A stretch of 64,000 nt of DNA from positions 436,001-500,000 of the forward strand of contig CM049316.1 of NCBI GenBank assembly GCA_026874595.1. The letters run 5' to 3'. The translations under genes and the position numbers were made by a program. A model generated the notes under the pieces. The model had not been told where the DNA came from. It saw nothing but the letters and a program-made list of their open reading frames with translations, and did not search any database. This document shows positions 22,261 to 33,166 of this stretch, in pieces. The stretch is from Sipunculus nudus (taxonomy: Eukaryota > Annelida > Sipuncula > Golfingiida > Sipunculidae). How positions within the stretch are numbered: the first letter of the stretch is position 1; every line of letters starts with the position of its first letter.

Positions 22261-23194
22261 TATTATATATAATCAAAGTCAGATCAGTGGTGTTGATATT
22301 AGGCAGTCTTGAAGTGTAACAATGGGTTTTAATGGATAAATGAAGTTTTTCATTAATATCTCGAAGGAATAAAGTCCTAGTGACAAAATTCTTGGCATTG
22401 CAGGGGATTTTGGAGAAATCTAACTGTATGCCAAATTTTTGGAAGCTGGGGAGCTGAGCTCTAGCAAACTGCATAACACTAGCTTGATGTAAACGATATG
22501 TGACATGGTGCTTGAAAACTTGAATAAAATCTACAGTTTTGATCAACTGATCCCAAATTTTTGGTGTAAACAGATGAAATGCTAACAAAAACATGCTCTG
22601 AAAATTAAATCTACAGCAGTTACAGGGGAAAAACGTGCCATGGTCAAAGTTAGGCAAAATTTAAGGTACCATTTTTTTATTTTGCGAATATTTTAAAAAA
22701 CTTTAAAAGATTTTGATTTAATTTTGGGTATACAATTAATTTTGATTAAATAAAGTTGTATTACTGGAAAAAAAGTCCTTAGCTTAAACATGTTTTGTGT
22801 TAAGTGATCAAATATCTTTCCTGATTTTTACAAAATGCATTATATGTTTTGGGCTATACTTTTTTAAAATTATAAAATACAGACCTAATTTCTGGCATGT
22901 ACATAGGAACTATATAGAGGAATATTTATGGTAAATTTGAGGAAAAACAGATGAGTGGTTTTGATATTAGGCAGTTCTGAAGTGTGAAAATAGGTTTTTA
23001 ATTAAAAATTGAGGTTTTTCTTTAATTTCTCAAATGAACAAAGTTGCAAAGAACCAGTTTTCGGCTTGGTAGGAGATCTTGGGGACATCTAACATTATGC
23101 CGAATTTTGGATTCCTAGGTCTTATGGTTTCAAATCGTGCCACATCTACGGACGGACGGATGACAGATGGATGACGGACAATGGACCACGACAA

Positions 23195-23225
23195 TAGCTC
23201 AGATGACTTATAGTCAGCTGAGCTA
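23195..23225 (+). terminator. Hairpin at the E1 right end
   Basis: TAGCTCAGATGACT, loop TAT, AGTCAGCTGAGCTA: 13 of 14 positions pair, followed by AAAAA. The type label is used for shape only; it is the terminal hairpin of a repeat, not a shown transcription terminator. Related hairpins: 55644-55674, 58901-58931, 60172-60202, 60786-60816, 61266-61296. Confidence 0.6.
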
Positions 23226-23860
23226 AAAATCAATGTGATTTTGAAGCGCAGTCACGTTGTGAAATGTGCATATATATATATGCTTATGTCCTTCCAAACC
23301 ACAGAGAAATGAATGATGTTTGGTGACTTTTTCCTGATTATTTAGTTTATGACTTTGCATTAATTGATGTGTGTTAAGAAGACTAAAACAAGGGACCCAT
23401 GGGTCACGGCGCTGAGCTGAAGTTTGAAATTTTTGCAAATGCAAAATATTCTATTGTAATGTTTTTCATTTATATAAGAATATGAGAAGCTAAGAGGAAA
23501 GGGGCCCTCCTACTTGGTTATAGTAAAGTTCTAAATATATGATTGCAAACTAATACTCTGACAAGACTGTCATGAAGAAAAACAGTAAAAGTTTTGAGAT
23601 AATGTGATGCATATGAAATTTACAGATAGTCAGGCAAGTGGACAGAATGGACTTGTACCTTTATTTCACTTTCAAGGGAATAATGCATTTAAGTTTATAT
23701 ATAAGCCTATTTTTTTGCATATCCACTTTTTCCATTAAAAGTTTTTATCTGAATCATTTTGTTTATTAACAAGTTTTATAATTTTTAATAAAAAAAACTG
23801 AAAATATAAGTTAAAATATTAGAATTGTTGCAAAAGTTGCAATCATTATATATCCAGAGT
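23226..23860. repeat. Partial E-family unit between E1 and E2 (copy A)
   Basis: Another E head, AAAACAAGGGACCCATGGGTC...GCTGAGCTG, occurs at 23386-23422 with no matching hairpin end before the next head at 23861. GACCCATGGGTC in the head is itself a 12-bp palindrome. No gene. Copy B: 55675-56312, where the head reads GCTCAGCTG. Confidence 0.55.
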
Positions 23861-26477
23861 AAAAACAAGGGACCCATGGGTCACAGCGCTCAGCTGTTAT
23901 ATATGATAAAAAAATATGATTTGAGAAAGAGGCACGTGCTTGTTTTGTGTGGTAATAAATATAAGCTTTATTATGAGTTGTTGGTGTTTAGCTTATGTTT
24001 GATTTTGATAGTATCTTTGGAGACAGAGAAGAGGATTGATTTCATTTATTTTAATAACAAATGGAGTGCTATTGTCACACAGATTTTGACTTGGCCATAT
24101 AACTTATAAGCAGCACAAATAATAAAAGAGTTTAACTATTTATTAAAATTTAATAACAAATATCGTGCAATATAATTTTTATTTAAAAAAATAATAAGAA
24201 AATCATATGATTTTTTTTTGTAAAATATAACTGAAATGATTATTGAAATAATATTATAGAATTTATTCATGAATGCATTCATGAATACATTTTGAAAGTA
24301 TCTGCACTGGTATTCAAATACTTTCATTTTTACCTGAATTCCTATTCTTGTGCAATAAAATTTTTTAATGCAGTGCATATTCATATTCGTATTCAAATAC
24401 ATTTGCAAAGCATTCGCACCATGTCTAGTATTTATTCAATTTAGCCAAACAAAAATGTTGAGAATCCAGAATATACAAAATTCACAAATTTAAATAATGA
24501 TCATAAGTACCTGGTTTTATGGCTTTTATTTATATTAAAAAAATAAATGTAATATTTTCACTTAGGACTACCTTCACATCAATCTACACACTAGACACAG
24601 TAGGAATCTAGATTAATATTATCAACTGCACCTTTGTCTATCATTAATTTCCTTCATATGATCCCTAATGATTAGTAATGAATAATATGATTTATTTTTT
24701 TATCATTAAAATTTCACTGAAAAATACCATAGGTGACTGCATGGTGTTATTTGGAATAACATTGACATTGACATTCTATCCATCCATACAAGATTCTTAC
24801 ATCATCAGTAACTGCAAGTTAATTTTCTGTTACTCATCAACTAACAAATTCCTTTTCTATTAATCATTCTTTAATTTGTTATAAAAAAAACAATAAAATA
24901 TTATTAATTTATTGTTTATTGTTATGTTGTTTTTCAAAACAACTACTAGATGACTTGGGTTGGGCACGTGGATCAACTGTGGCTGGGCATTAGCTGCCTG
25001 GCTGCCCCAGTGTATGCCTCGCCTCAAGCGTGCATAATCTGATGAAAGGTCAACAAGGTCAACATACAGGTGACTGAAGAGGGGCTGGATTAAGCCTCGG
25101 TCTGACATGGTCTCATATAAACATTAATAAAAGCTACAATATTTGGCCAATTTCTTTCAGCTTTCTAAACTACAAAGATGAAATCCTTATGTGTGCATGA
25201 TATGAAAATTATATCAACAGTGCTCTCAGGAAACAAATGTGCCATGGTCAAAGTTGGGCAAAATTTAAGGTACTAATTTTATATTTATACTAATAACTTA
25301 TCAAATTTGAAAAATTAAGAACTAATTTTTGATATTCAATTGAATCTTGATTAAATAATGATACATCCCCGACAAAAAATCTCTAGCTTCAGTAATCCTC
25401 TTGTTAAGGGAGTAAATATATTTCTTGATTTTTTAAAAAGTGCATTATGTTTGGGCCCATAAATTAAAAGAATTACGCAATATTGACATCATTTCTGCCA
25501 TGTGCATTGTGAATGTAGAGAAAAATATGTATATTATATATGATCAAAGTCAGATCAGTTGTTTTGATATTAGGCAGTCTTACAGTGTAACAATGGGTTT
25601 TTAATTGAAAAATGAAGTTTTTCATTAATATTTTGAAGGAATTAAGTCCTAGTGATCAAATACTTGGCATGTTAGGGGATTTTGGAGACATCTAACTGTA
25701 TGCCAAATTTAAGGAACTTAGAGCTGAAGCTGGGGAGCTGAGCTCTAGCAAACTGCATAACACTAGCTTGATGTAAACAATATGTGACATGGTGCTTAAA
25801 AACTTGAATAAAATCTACAGCTTTTGATCAACTTGTTTCAAATTTTTGGTGTTAACAGTTGAAATGGTAACAAAAACATGCTTTGAAAATTAAATCCTCA
25901 GCAGTTACAAGGAAAAAATGTGCCATGGTCAAACTTGGGCAAAATTTAAGGTACCATTTTTATATTTTTGCGAATATTTAAAAAATTTTAACAGATTTTG
26001 ATCTAATTTTTGGTATACAATTAAATTTTGATCAATTAAAGTTGTATTACTGAAAAAAGTCCCTACCTTTAACACTTTTGGTCTTAAGTGACCAAATATC
26101 TTTCCTGATTTTTTTACAAAGTCCATTATGTTTGGGCCCATAACTTTTTTAAATTGAATAATACTGACTTAATTTCTGGCATGTACATAGGAACTATATA
26201 GAGGAATATTAATGGTAAATATTAAGAAAACCAGATGAGTGGTTTTGATATTAGGCAGTCCTGAAGTGTGAAAATAGATTTCTAATAAAAAATTGAGGTT
26301 TTTCCTTAATATCTCGAAGGAACGAAGTCCTAATGACCCAATTTTTTGTATGGTAGGAGATTTTGGGGACATCTAATGGTGTGCATAATTTTGGAATCAT
26401 AGATCCAACAGTTTCAAAACGTGCCCTGTTAACGGCCGGACGGCCGGACGACGGACAATGGACCACGACTATAGCTC
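23861..26477 (+). mobile_element. E-family repeat unit E2 (copy A), right end truncated
   Basis: Head AAAACAAGGGACCCATGGGTC; palindrome core at 24265-24286; two tandem monomers of about 650 bp; and the right-end signature CGGACGACGGACAATGGACC. It stops inside the terminal hairpin at TATAGCTC (26477), where the large duplication breaks. It lacks the 1203-bp element carried by E1, so it shows the empty site. No coding capacity. Confidence 0.65.
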
Positions 26478-27333
26478 CAGGGCTGGCTGGGGACATCCAG
26501 GCTATTATGCAACACACCTCACTCTATCTCCCCATGCCACTCAATCCATGCCTCACTTCACCCGTCCCACTCTGATTTTGGCGGACACAAGTAGTCGCTT
26601 GTTGACTACCCGTATTCTAGTTTTTGTGTTGTGTGCACCCATGTTAGAATTTCAGCAGTGATGTTTGTTTAATTGTTTCTTGTTCTAAGTGTTTAGTACT
26701 TGCATTGTTCATATACATGTTACACATGTTCTTGAAAAGTAATGGTCAAGCATTGAAGCATTATAGCTGGTGTTATCTCATTGCACAGGTTCGCATTAGG
26801 CCTGTAGGCCTTGTTTAAGGTAACTCCCACATTTACTTCTCAGTGCCATCTTGTCAAACTTTATAGAACTGAACTTTTTTTTGTTATCTGCATTAAGATA
26901 AATATTTTAGAGAAAATCATACCATACATAACCTTTAAAAATCTCTTTCTCTGAAACTTTTCAGCCAAATTATTCAATATTCCAAAGAATTGATCCCAAA
27001 AACAATCTTTCTCAAGTTTGTTCAAGTGGTTAAAATTCTCTGATTTTATGCTGAGTTACAGGAAGTGGGATTTAGTCATTTGGCCAAATAAGCATACTAA
27101 AATTACAATCTCAGAAATGGCAGGAGCTATCATCATTAGTATGTGTAAACAGATTTTGTAACAGACCAAGACTTTGTGTGTATCTATAAATAGCTAGGTA
27201 GACTGCCAAGTATAAATTTAAGGTTTGGCAACAGGCCAAGTTTGATATTGTATCTATTTATAAGTTTGTTCGAATGCAAACTGTATCAGATCAGGCAACA
27301 GGTAAAGATTTTATACATTGCAGTAGCTACACC
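26478..27333. other. Junction segment between copy A and copy B
   Basis: Begins CAGGGCTGGCTGGGG, a C-rich stretch with CTCACTTCACCCGTCCCAC and AGTAGTCGC, unlike anything else in the window. At 26625-26818 it contains the tail segment of the GGTGG array (ending AGGCCTGTAGGCCTTG). At about 26900-27110 there is an inverted relative of the repeats at 47270-47960. If copy A extends left of the window with this same sequence, the event is a simple tandem duplication. Confidence 0.6.
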
Positions 27334-28108
27334 TGATTTTGGATCGTTTCGGGGGAACTGCCTTCCTCAGTTGAATTTGGTCATCCAAGTACCCTGACTA
27401 GGAAGTTTGATGTATCACACTGAAATTTTGGCCTGCCCATGCATCTGTGATCGTTTTCATGTATACATTGTAAGTGTTACCACCTACAGTGATTTTTGCA
27501 AAGTTTATGATCCTGCTTATTTCTCAGGATGGATTTGATATATCAGCCTGAAATTGTGCAAATCTTTACATCTCCCATAGCTTCATCCAATCAGGACTGG
27601 TGGCATCATCTACAATACTTTTGGCACAGGGCATGTCCATGTTTATTTTTCAGGTGTGATATGACATGTCAGCCTGAAACTGTGTATGTCCAGTTTGTCC
27701 ATACATCCTGAATATTTTCTTTGTATAGAAGACTTGTGGTGCCAACCAAAAGTGTTTTCGGGTATCATGCATCGGTGCATATAGTTCAAGAGTGGTTTAA
27801 AGTTTCTGCTTGAAATTTTGCATGTCCATACATCTTTGGTGGCTTTCTCATACACAAGACTGGTGGTGCCACTTACATCCATTTTGTGTTGTGTGCATCC
27901 ATGGCAGTATTTTAGGAGTGAAGTGTTAGTAATTGGTGCTTGTACTCTTGTTCAAAATATTTAGTACTTGCATTATACATGTACATGTCACTTATGTACT
28001 TGAAAAGTAATTAAGTAGTAATGGTCAAACAGGTCAAGCACATTAGCTTGGAAGCATAATACCTAGTGTATCCCATTCCACAGGTTCGGATTAGGGCAGT
28101 AGGCCTTG
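27334..28108. repeat. GGTGGYRCCACC array and tail (copy B)
   Basis: Partner of 1-775. Copy B keeps GCCACTTACATCCATTTTG where copy A has GCCACTTTG, so copy A has lost 10 bases. Confidence 0.75.
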
Positions 28109-28551
28109 CTTTATATATGGAATGGCTAGAAAGAATACCAAAGTTTGTTGTAAAGACAGAGAGAATCACTTGTGAACTGGCTTGAAAATTGAGGATATTG
28201 ATTGACATGGCTTTGGACAAAATCTAAAATCAGACATCAGGACCACTGAAGCAAATCTAAAGGTGATTCATTGTGTAAAGGTAGGATAAATGTCACCATA
28301 TATAAAAGGCAAAGGCTTTTCATACTCTAATAGAATGATATTCAGTAAAAAATTTTACAGATATTCTGGAAACTAATGAGAAATGAAGAAATATGTATGG
28401 ACAGAACATATTAAAGCAACAGATAAAGGCAATTAATAGTTTATAGAAGAAAATTCACTTTATTGTAAACACAAAGCATGTTCCTATACATATGTTTTGG
28501 ACATCAGAAAATATGTGCAACATAAATTTGTTATTAATGCCATTTTCAGCT

Positions 28552-28769
28552 CAAAATTTTATTCAGAATAAAGATGACCAACTTGCGATTTAGCTACCTT
28601 AATTAGTTTACCTGGGCCCACTAGTGGTTAAGACTCAGCTGTACAGGCTATTTTAAAATGCATTAATTTAATACAGGATTAATTAACTCTAGATAATAGA
28701 TGTCTTTAGAATGTGGTTCAAAGCACCTTTTTTAATCAGTATAATGTTTATGGCCAGTGGCATAACTGC
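28552..28769. repeat. 218-bp segment, source of local duplication beside the foldback element
   Basis: Matches 28920-29137 at 217 of 218 positions by my reading (CTATTTTAAAA against CTATTTGAAAA). It starts CAAAATTTTATTCAG and ends CATAACTGC. Copy A has only one copy (from about 1209). Confidence 0.9.
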
Positions 28770-28919
28770 TGACTTATCACTTATATTTTTTTTTTATTTC
28801 CTAAAGCATACAAGTCATCACAATAGTACACATATTCACATTTTACAGTTCACTAAAGTTTCCACTACTCATAAGATCAAAACATCAGTGAATGTTTACA
28901 TTGTCATTCCACAAGATCA

Positions 28920-29137
28920 CAAAATTTTATTCAGAATAAAGATGACCAACTTGCGATTTAGCTACCTTAATTAGTTTACCTGGGCCCACTAGTGGTTAAG
29001 ACTCAGCTGTACAGGCTATTTGAAAATGCATTAATTTAATACAGGATTAATTAACTCTAGATAATAGATGTCTTTAGAATGTGGTTCAAAGCACCTTTTT
29101 TAATCAGTATAATGTTTATGGCCAGTGGCATAACTGC
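28920..29137. repeat. 218-bp local duplication joined to the foldback element
   Basis: Copy of 28552-28769 placed between CACAAAAT of the original site and CACAAAAT at the left edge of the element. The shared CAAAAT at both joins points to microhomology or template switching during or after insertion. An overlapping frame is an artefact. Confidence 0.85.
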
Positions 29138-29144
29138 ACAAAAT

Positions 29145-29597
29145 TATGGAGCCCCTAAAGCCCCTAAAGTGACATACGTAATATTTTTTTTCTGGGTAAA
29201 TATCGCGTTCCCTCGCGATCTTTTCGCGTTCCCTCGCGATCTTTTCGCGTTCCCTCGCGATCTTTTCGCGTTCCCTCGCGATAATTTCGCGTTCCCTCGC
29301 GATCTTTTTGCGTTCCCTCGCGATAATTTCGCATTCTCTCGCGATAATTTCGCGTTCCCTCGCGATCTTTTCGCGTTCCCTCGCGATCTTTTCGCGTTCC
29401 CTCGCGATCTTACAAATGATAAGTAGGCTGCTCCCCTATATCTAGCATGCAACATCTAGCATACAAAAAAGTCGACGCAGGAACCAGAACAACAGTTATC
29501 TGTGTCTCGTTCTGTGTCTTTAACACCACCATGCTCCACCTCTTAGATATACACTCGATGTCAGGTTAACAAAGCGATACTTGAATAAGAGAGATTA
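29145..29597 (+). repeat. Left terminal inverted repeat of the foldback element
   Basis: Outer part TATGGAGCCCC with CCCCTAAAG doubled, then 10 units of the 21-bp repeat, then CAACATCTAGCATAC and GTCGACGCAGGAACCAG to GATACTTGAATAAG. Differs from the right arm by scattered changes and by one fewer 21-bp unit. Confidence 0.8.
29204..29411 (+). repeat. 21-bp CpG-rich minisatellite, 10 units, left arm
   Basis: Unit TTCGCGTTCCCTCGCGATCT plus T, period exactly 21, with variants ending GATAAT (units 4, 6, 7) that are themselves distributed as in the other arm. As 21 is a multiple of three and the unit has no stop, open frames appear on both strands (heptads such as FAFPRDL or RSRGNAK); these are not evidence of a gene. 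Confidence 0.9.
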
Positions 29598-29727
29598 GAC
29601 TTTTTGCCATGTTTCTGATATATGTTATCTGTTCCCCATTTATTCATTTTTTTTGCAGACTTCTTTTTATATTTTTAGCAATTAGATTATCAAATTATTC
29701 TTTTCTATCTCTTTGTTTATTAACAGT

Positions 29728-29940
29728 CAGACCAAACAACGGATCAACAATGTCAACCTGGAACAGGTCCATATCCCGATGTAATTGACAGAAATTAATA
29801 ATATTTTTCACGTCAGTTATTGGTTCAGACCCATTTTTAGATGGGTCAGACCAAATTACCAATCAACAATATCAACTTTGCACATGCCCATCTCCCTATG
29901 TTCATTTACTGATATTGGTATTATTTTATACACATCTGTT
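29728..29940. repeat. Imperfect tandem pair inside the foldback element
   Basis: GTCAGACCAAACAACGGATC...CCATATCCCGATG and GTCAGACCAAATTACCAATC...CCATCTCCCTATG are related, about 115 bp apart, each followed by TTATT-rich sequence. Non-coding. Confidence 0.55.
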
Positions 29941-30250
29941 ATTTATAAAATAAGACAAAAAATACAAAAAATATACACGTATTTAAATTTATTTTAATCT
30001 ATTTAAAAAATAATAATAAAAATCATTGTCCAAGGTATAGAACCTTTGCAGGTATATACCTTTCCACCCACCAGCTACTTTCAACACATAATACCATAAA
30101 ATATACAAATTATAATACTCGTAGATGATTAACTCATATTTATTTAATCTTTTCTTTTCTTTCGTTTAATTCAATGCTGTAGGAATGCATCGGCAGATCA
30201 TGATCGCATATTGGACTGGTCCTTCTTAAGATCGGAAGATGGCAGGCGAC

Positions 30251-30254
<4 letters not shown>

Positions 30255-30297
<43 letters not shown>
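30255..30297. repeat. (TA)n tract inside the foldback element
   Basis: About 42 bases of alternating TA; followed by AAACAAAAAAAGGAAGG. Confidence 0.9.
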
Positions 30298-30299
<2 letters not shown>

Positions 30300-30610
30300 A
30301 AACAAAAAAAGGAAGGAAAGATGATAAATATATGATAAAAATGCCTGAAAATGTATGTATGTACTAAGATGACATTATTGTTATATATATTGTTATTTGT
30401 GATATATCGTGTTTCTGTAATAAAAATATAAGACCAACAACGAAGGCGTCATTTCTATATAGCAAATCTAATAATTTTAAGACATTCCGATTATTTTAAG
30501 TATGTCTTAGGTTGTTTCCAGATAAATTAGATCATCTTAAACACCGGTTTGCACATATCTCCGGGTGGCCGAGGATCCATAATAATAAACAGTTGATATG
30601 TGGAGCATGA

Positions 30611-30613
<3 letters not shown>

Positions 30614-30669
<56 letters not shown>
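30614..30669. repeat. (TA)n tract inside the foldback element
   Basis: About 55 bases of alternating TA. The rest of the interior (29950-31100) shows no gene; a (TG)n tract lies at about 30830-30848. Confidence 0.9.
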
Positions 30670-30676
<7 letters not shown>

Positions 30677-31100
30677 GTTTTGACAGTGGAAGTATCAATT
30701 TTCCAAGATGAACTGTGTCCAGTATTTTTAGTATTTAATAGAATCTGGCCTAATATTAATTTCATGTCAGGTAAAAGAAAAAGATATAAAATATTAATGA
30801 AAACATTTATGCCATATATATGATATATATATGTGTGTGTGTGTGTGTTATCAGACCATTTGAGAGGTACTTATAAATATTAACAATCTTTACCCAACAT
30901 TGTTGATACACACTGTAATTACTACATTTCACCCTTTCCTAAAATCGAATAAAACTTCCTTTGTTTTTTTCATCATTTAAAAGGTTATGATTGACAACAT
31001 TTAGTCAGATATAATATCTCTTGCCTATAAGGCAATTCATTGTCATCAGAAATGAGTCCTAAGGTCACTGTGTCATCTGCATATTTAATTATTTACTAAT

Positions 31101-31553
31101 CTAATCTTATACAAGCATCGTTGTGTTGACCTGACATCGAGCGTATATCTTATTGGAGCGTAGTTGTGTTAAAGATACAAGGAACGAGGTAAAGTTAACT
31201 GTTGTACTGGTTCCCGCGTCCATTTATTTGCATGTATGCCAGATATAGAGGAGCAGGGAACCAGCCTAGCCGAACATATCGCGAGGGAACGCGAAAAGAT
31301 CGCGAGGGAACGCGAAAAGATCGCGAGGGAACGCGAAAAGATCGCGAGGGAACGCGATATTATCGCGAGGGAACGCAAAAAGATCGCGAGGGAACGCGAA
31401 AAGATCGTGAGGGAACGCGAAAAGATCGCGAGGGAACGCGATATTATCGCGAGGGAACGCGAAAAGATCGCGAGGGAACGCAAAAAGATCGCGAGGGAAC
31501 TCGATAATAACACAGAAAAAAAATATCACGTATGTCACTTTAGGGGCTCCATA
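31101..31553 (-). repeat. Right terminal inverted repeat of the foldback element
   Basis: Inverse of 29145-29597. A plus-strand frame of 140 codons opens at 31236 (MPDIEEQGTSLAEHIARERE) and runs through the 21-bp units as perfect heptads (REREKIA), which would form a coiled coil if translated. The matching frame in the left arm is stopped by TAA before the array, so conservation of the frame is not supported. Confidence 0.8.
31278..31504 (-). repeat. 21-bp CpG-rich minisatellite, 11 units, right arm
   Basis: Reverse complement of the left-arm unit (GATCGCGAGGGAACGCGAAA plus A), with GATATTATC variants at units 4 and 9. The dense CGCG sites stand out against the AT-rich surroundings. Confidence 0.9.
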
Positions 31554-31559
31554 CAAAAT

Positions 31560-32784
31560 AACATAACATTGACATTATATTTCCTTTACTCATGGTTTTT
31601 CATCATTGACATTTCTACCTCCACTTCTCATGACATCACTACCCTTTTTGTTCACTGATCCACTACATTAAGTCAACATGATATCACGAGTTTAAGGGAC
31701 TAATTCACTCAGAGAAAACCTATTTCATATCATTGCTAACCAGTATTAATTACAAATTGGTTACCAGTCTATGACCATCATTAGCAGTTATACAAGTTTC
31801 TAAACAATTTTTAATGAAAAAACATAACTTTTTCTTTGCAGCAGAGGATGAAAAAAAACTATTAAAGTAATGAAAAAAATATAATAAAACTTTTGATAGG
31901 ACTTAGTTTTAGACTGTTTCAAAGACTCATACTTGAAAACTTGGATTTCACTATGACCTCAAGGACTCTTGACTTGAATAGCATTTGGATTGTGACATTC
32001 CAGCTAAGCCTATCCTGTACAAATCTTATACTATGAGATACTACCGTACTAGTTACAAATGGTTATTTTCTATTGTCTGTTAATCACTGAAACTATAATA
32101 ATAAAAGTTAGGAGCAAATATCACATGACCAATCGTCTGTACATTTAATAATATTATCACAGCATAGGAAGGTTTACATTAAAAAGCTTGAATCAATATT
32201 AGGAGAGACAAGATCATACAATGGAATGAATAAAGCAAGTAGTTATCACTTACAAATGATCACAATCATAACTTCCTTTAAGCTAATTCACATGTTTACA
32301 ACTGAGCAATAATCTACCAAAATGTCTTCTTGCTATATGTACATCTTAAAATTACAACAAATGAAGATCATACAACATACAGTGGAAGTAAGGATAAATC
32401 ATGATACGAGCTCACTTTATGTGCTATTTACAAACATCCTTCTCAATCGAGCTGCCTTGGGTTGATAGATTAACTTAAATATTATTGTTTTCTAACCTAG
32501 CTGTCACATGGTACAACCCCCTGTGACATACACCTTGAGGTTGGTTCTGGTATCATACAAATGTATCTCCCAAATGATCTGTCCCTGGCTGTTATGAATT
32601 CTAGAAATACTAGTAGTACAGTGAAATAAATACATGTATGTCTATTATAAAATAAATAAATAAATACATAATGTCTAGTTGAAATCATTAATGGTATTAT
32701 ACATAATGCAGGGTCAGAAAAGGAACTAAGGATCTATGGGTCTCAATGCTTAACTGAATTGGTCTAAAAGATTATTCTTATGAT
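31560..32784. other. AT-rich sequence, no gene seen (copy B of 1578-2800)
   Basis: Resumes the copy A sequence directly after the target duplication. No coding features; a tetranucleotide AAAT run lies near 32650. Confidence 0.55.
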
Positions 32785-33166
32785 ATTTTTTTAAAATTTG
32801 GATCCTGTGATCAAATTTGACAACAAACAGTCCAAACTGTTTGCCAAAACAGGAGTTAACATCTATAAACTAAGTAATGAATGGATTGGCCTTGTGCAAG
32901 GTGGAAGCTAGGTTTGTGATGAAGCATTTTGACTTTAAATGAATCCACCATATTTTTAAGTAAGTGGATCGTGACCTCGTGACCCCCAAATCAAGCAAAA
33001 TCTTCTCCTAAACATAGAAGTTTGGGAATGAAAAGTTTGGCTTAGAATGCATCCACAATCTTTTTAAAGTGGTGGGGCCTGTGACCCTAAAATAAAACGG
33101 GTTCTTACTGTAGTGGTTGGCCACATATTAGTCAAACTTGAAACCAATACTTCAGTCCAACCTGGA

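Larger units (their letters stand above)
19565..23225 (+). mobile_element. E-family repeat unit E1 (copy A), with nested 1203-bp element
   Basis: Left head ACAAGGGTCAC...GCGCTCAGCTG; right end GGACAATGGACCACGAC followed by a 14-bp imperfect hairpin (23195-23225) and AAAAA. The body contains a palindrome at 19956-19987 and two tandem monomers of about 650 bp. Each monomer starts near GTGCCATGGTCAAA and holds TTTGGGCCCATAACTT, GATATTAGGCAGT and GACATCTAAC. No transposase or RT is seen. The left half (to about 20810) differs more from its partner at 51921 than the right half does. Confidence 0.65.
20811..26477. repeat. Large duplication, block A2 (near-identical to 53261-58906)
   Basis: Collinear with 53261-58906 at an offset of about 32450. 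Near-identity begins close to 20811. The bases just to the left (19565-20810 against 51921-53260) are recognisably related but visibly more diverged, roughly 6-8% by eye with different deletions. The right edge is abrupt: after CTATAGCTC at 26477 copy A turns into unrelated sequence, while copy B continues through the hairpin end of the repeat. Confidence 0.9.
29145..31553. mobile_element. 2.4-kb foldback-type transposon with long internally repeated TIRs
   Basis: Both ends read TATGGAGCCCCTAAAG inward. The inverted repeats extend about 450 bp (29145 to about 29597; about 31101 to 31553), including GTGACATACGT, the 21-bp arrays, GGAACCAG(A/T)ACAACAGTTA and CTCGATGTCAGGT. CAAAAT (6 bp) flanks both ends directly, or 7 of 8 bases if the TIR starts ATGGAG. 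The interior of about 1.5 kb is AT-rich with two (TA)n tracts and no transposase. Long TIRs built from tandem subrepeats are typical of foldback/Galileo elements (P superfamily; 7-9 bp duplications), but class assignment is tentative. It is absent at the copy A site. Confidence 0.8.

Noticed and set aside
22220-22657. 145-codon minus-strand frame
   Set aside because: It begins in the E-family monomer and continues into the right TIR of the nested element, so it is a chance frame over two repeats; the related monomers do not keep it open.
29079-29455. 115- and 103-codon frames with repeating FAFPRDL or RSRGNAK
   Set aside because: They come from the 21-bp array, which is open in most frames because the unit is a multiple of three and lacks stops; the flanking codons belong to unrelated sequence.
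31278-31504. CRISPR or bacterial repeat-protein gene
   Set aside because: The 21-bp units are contiguous and lie in the inverted ends of a transposon with target duplication.
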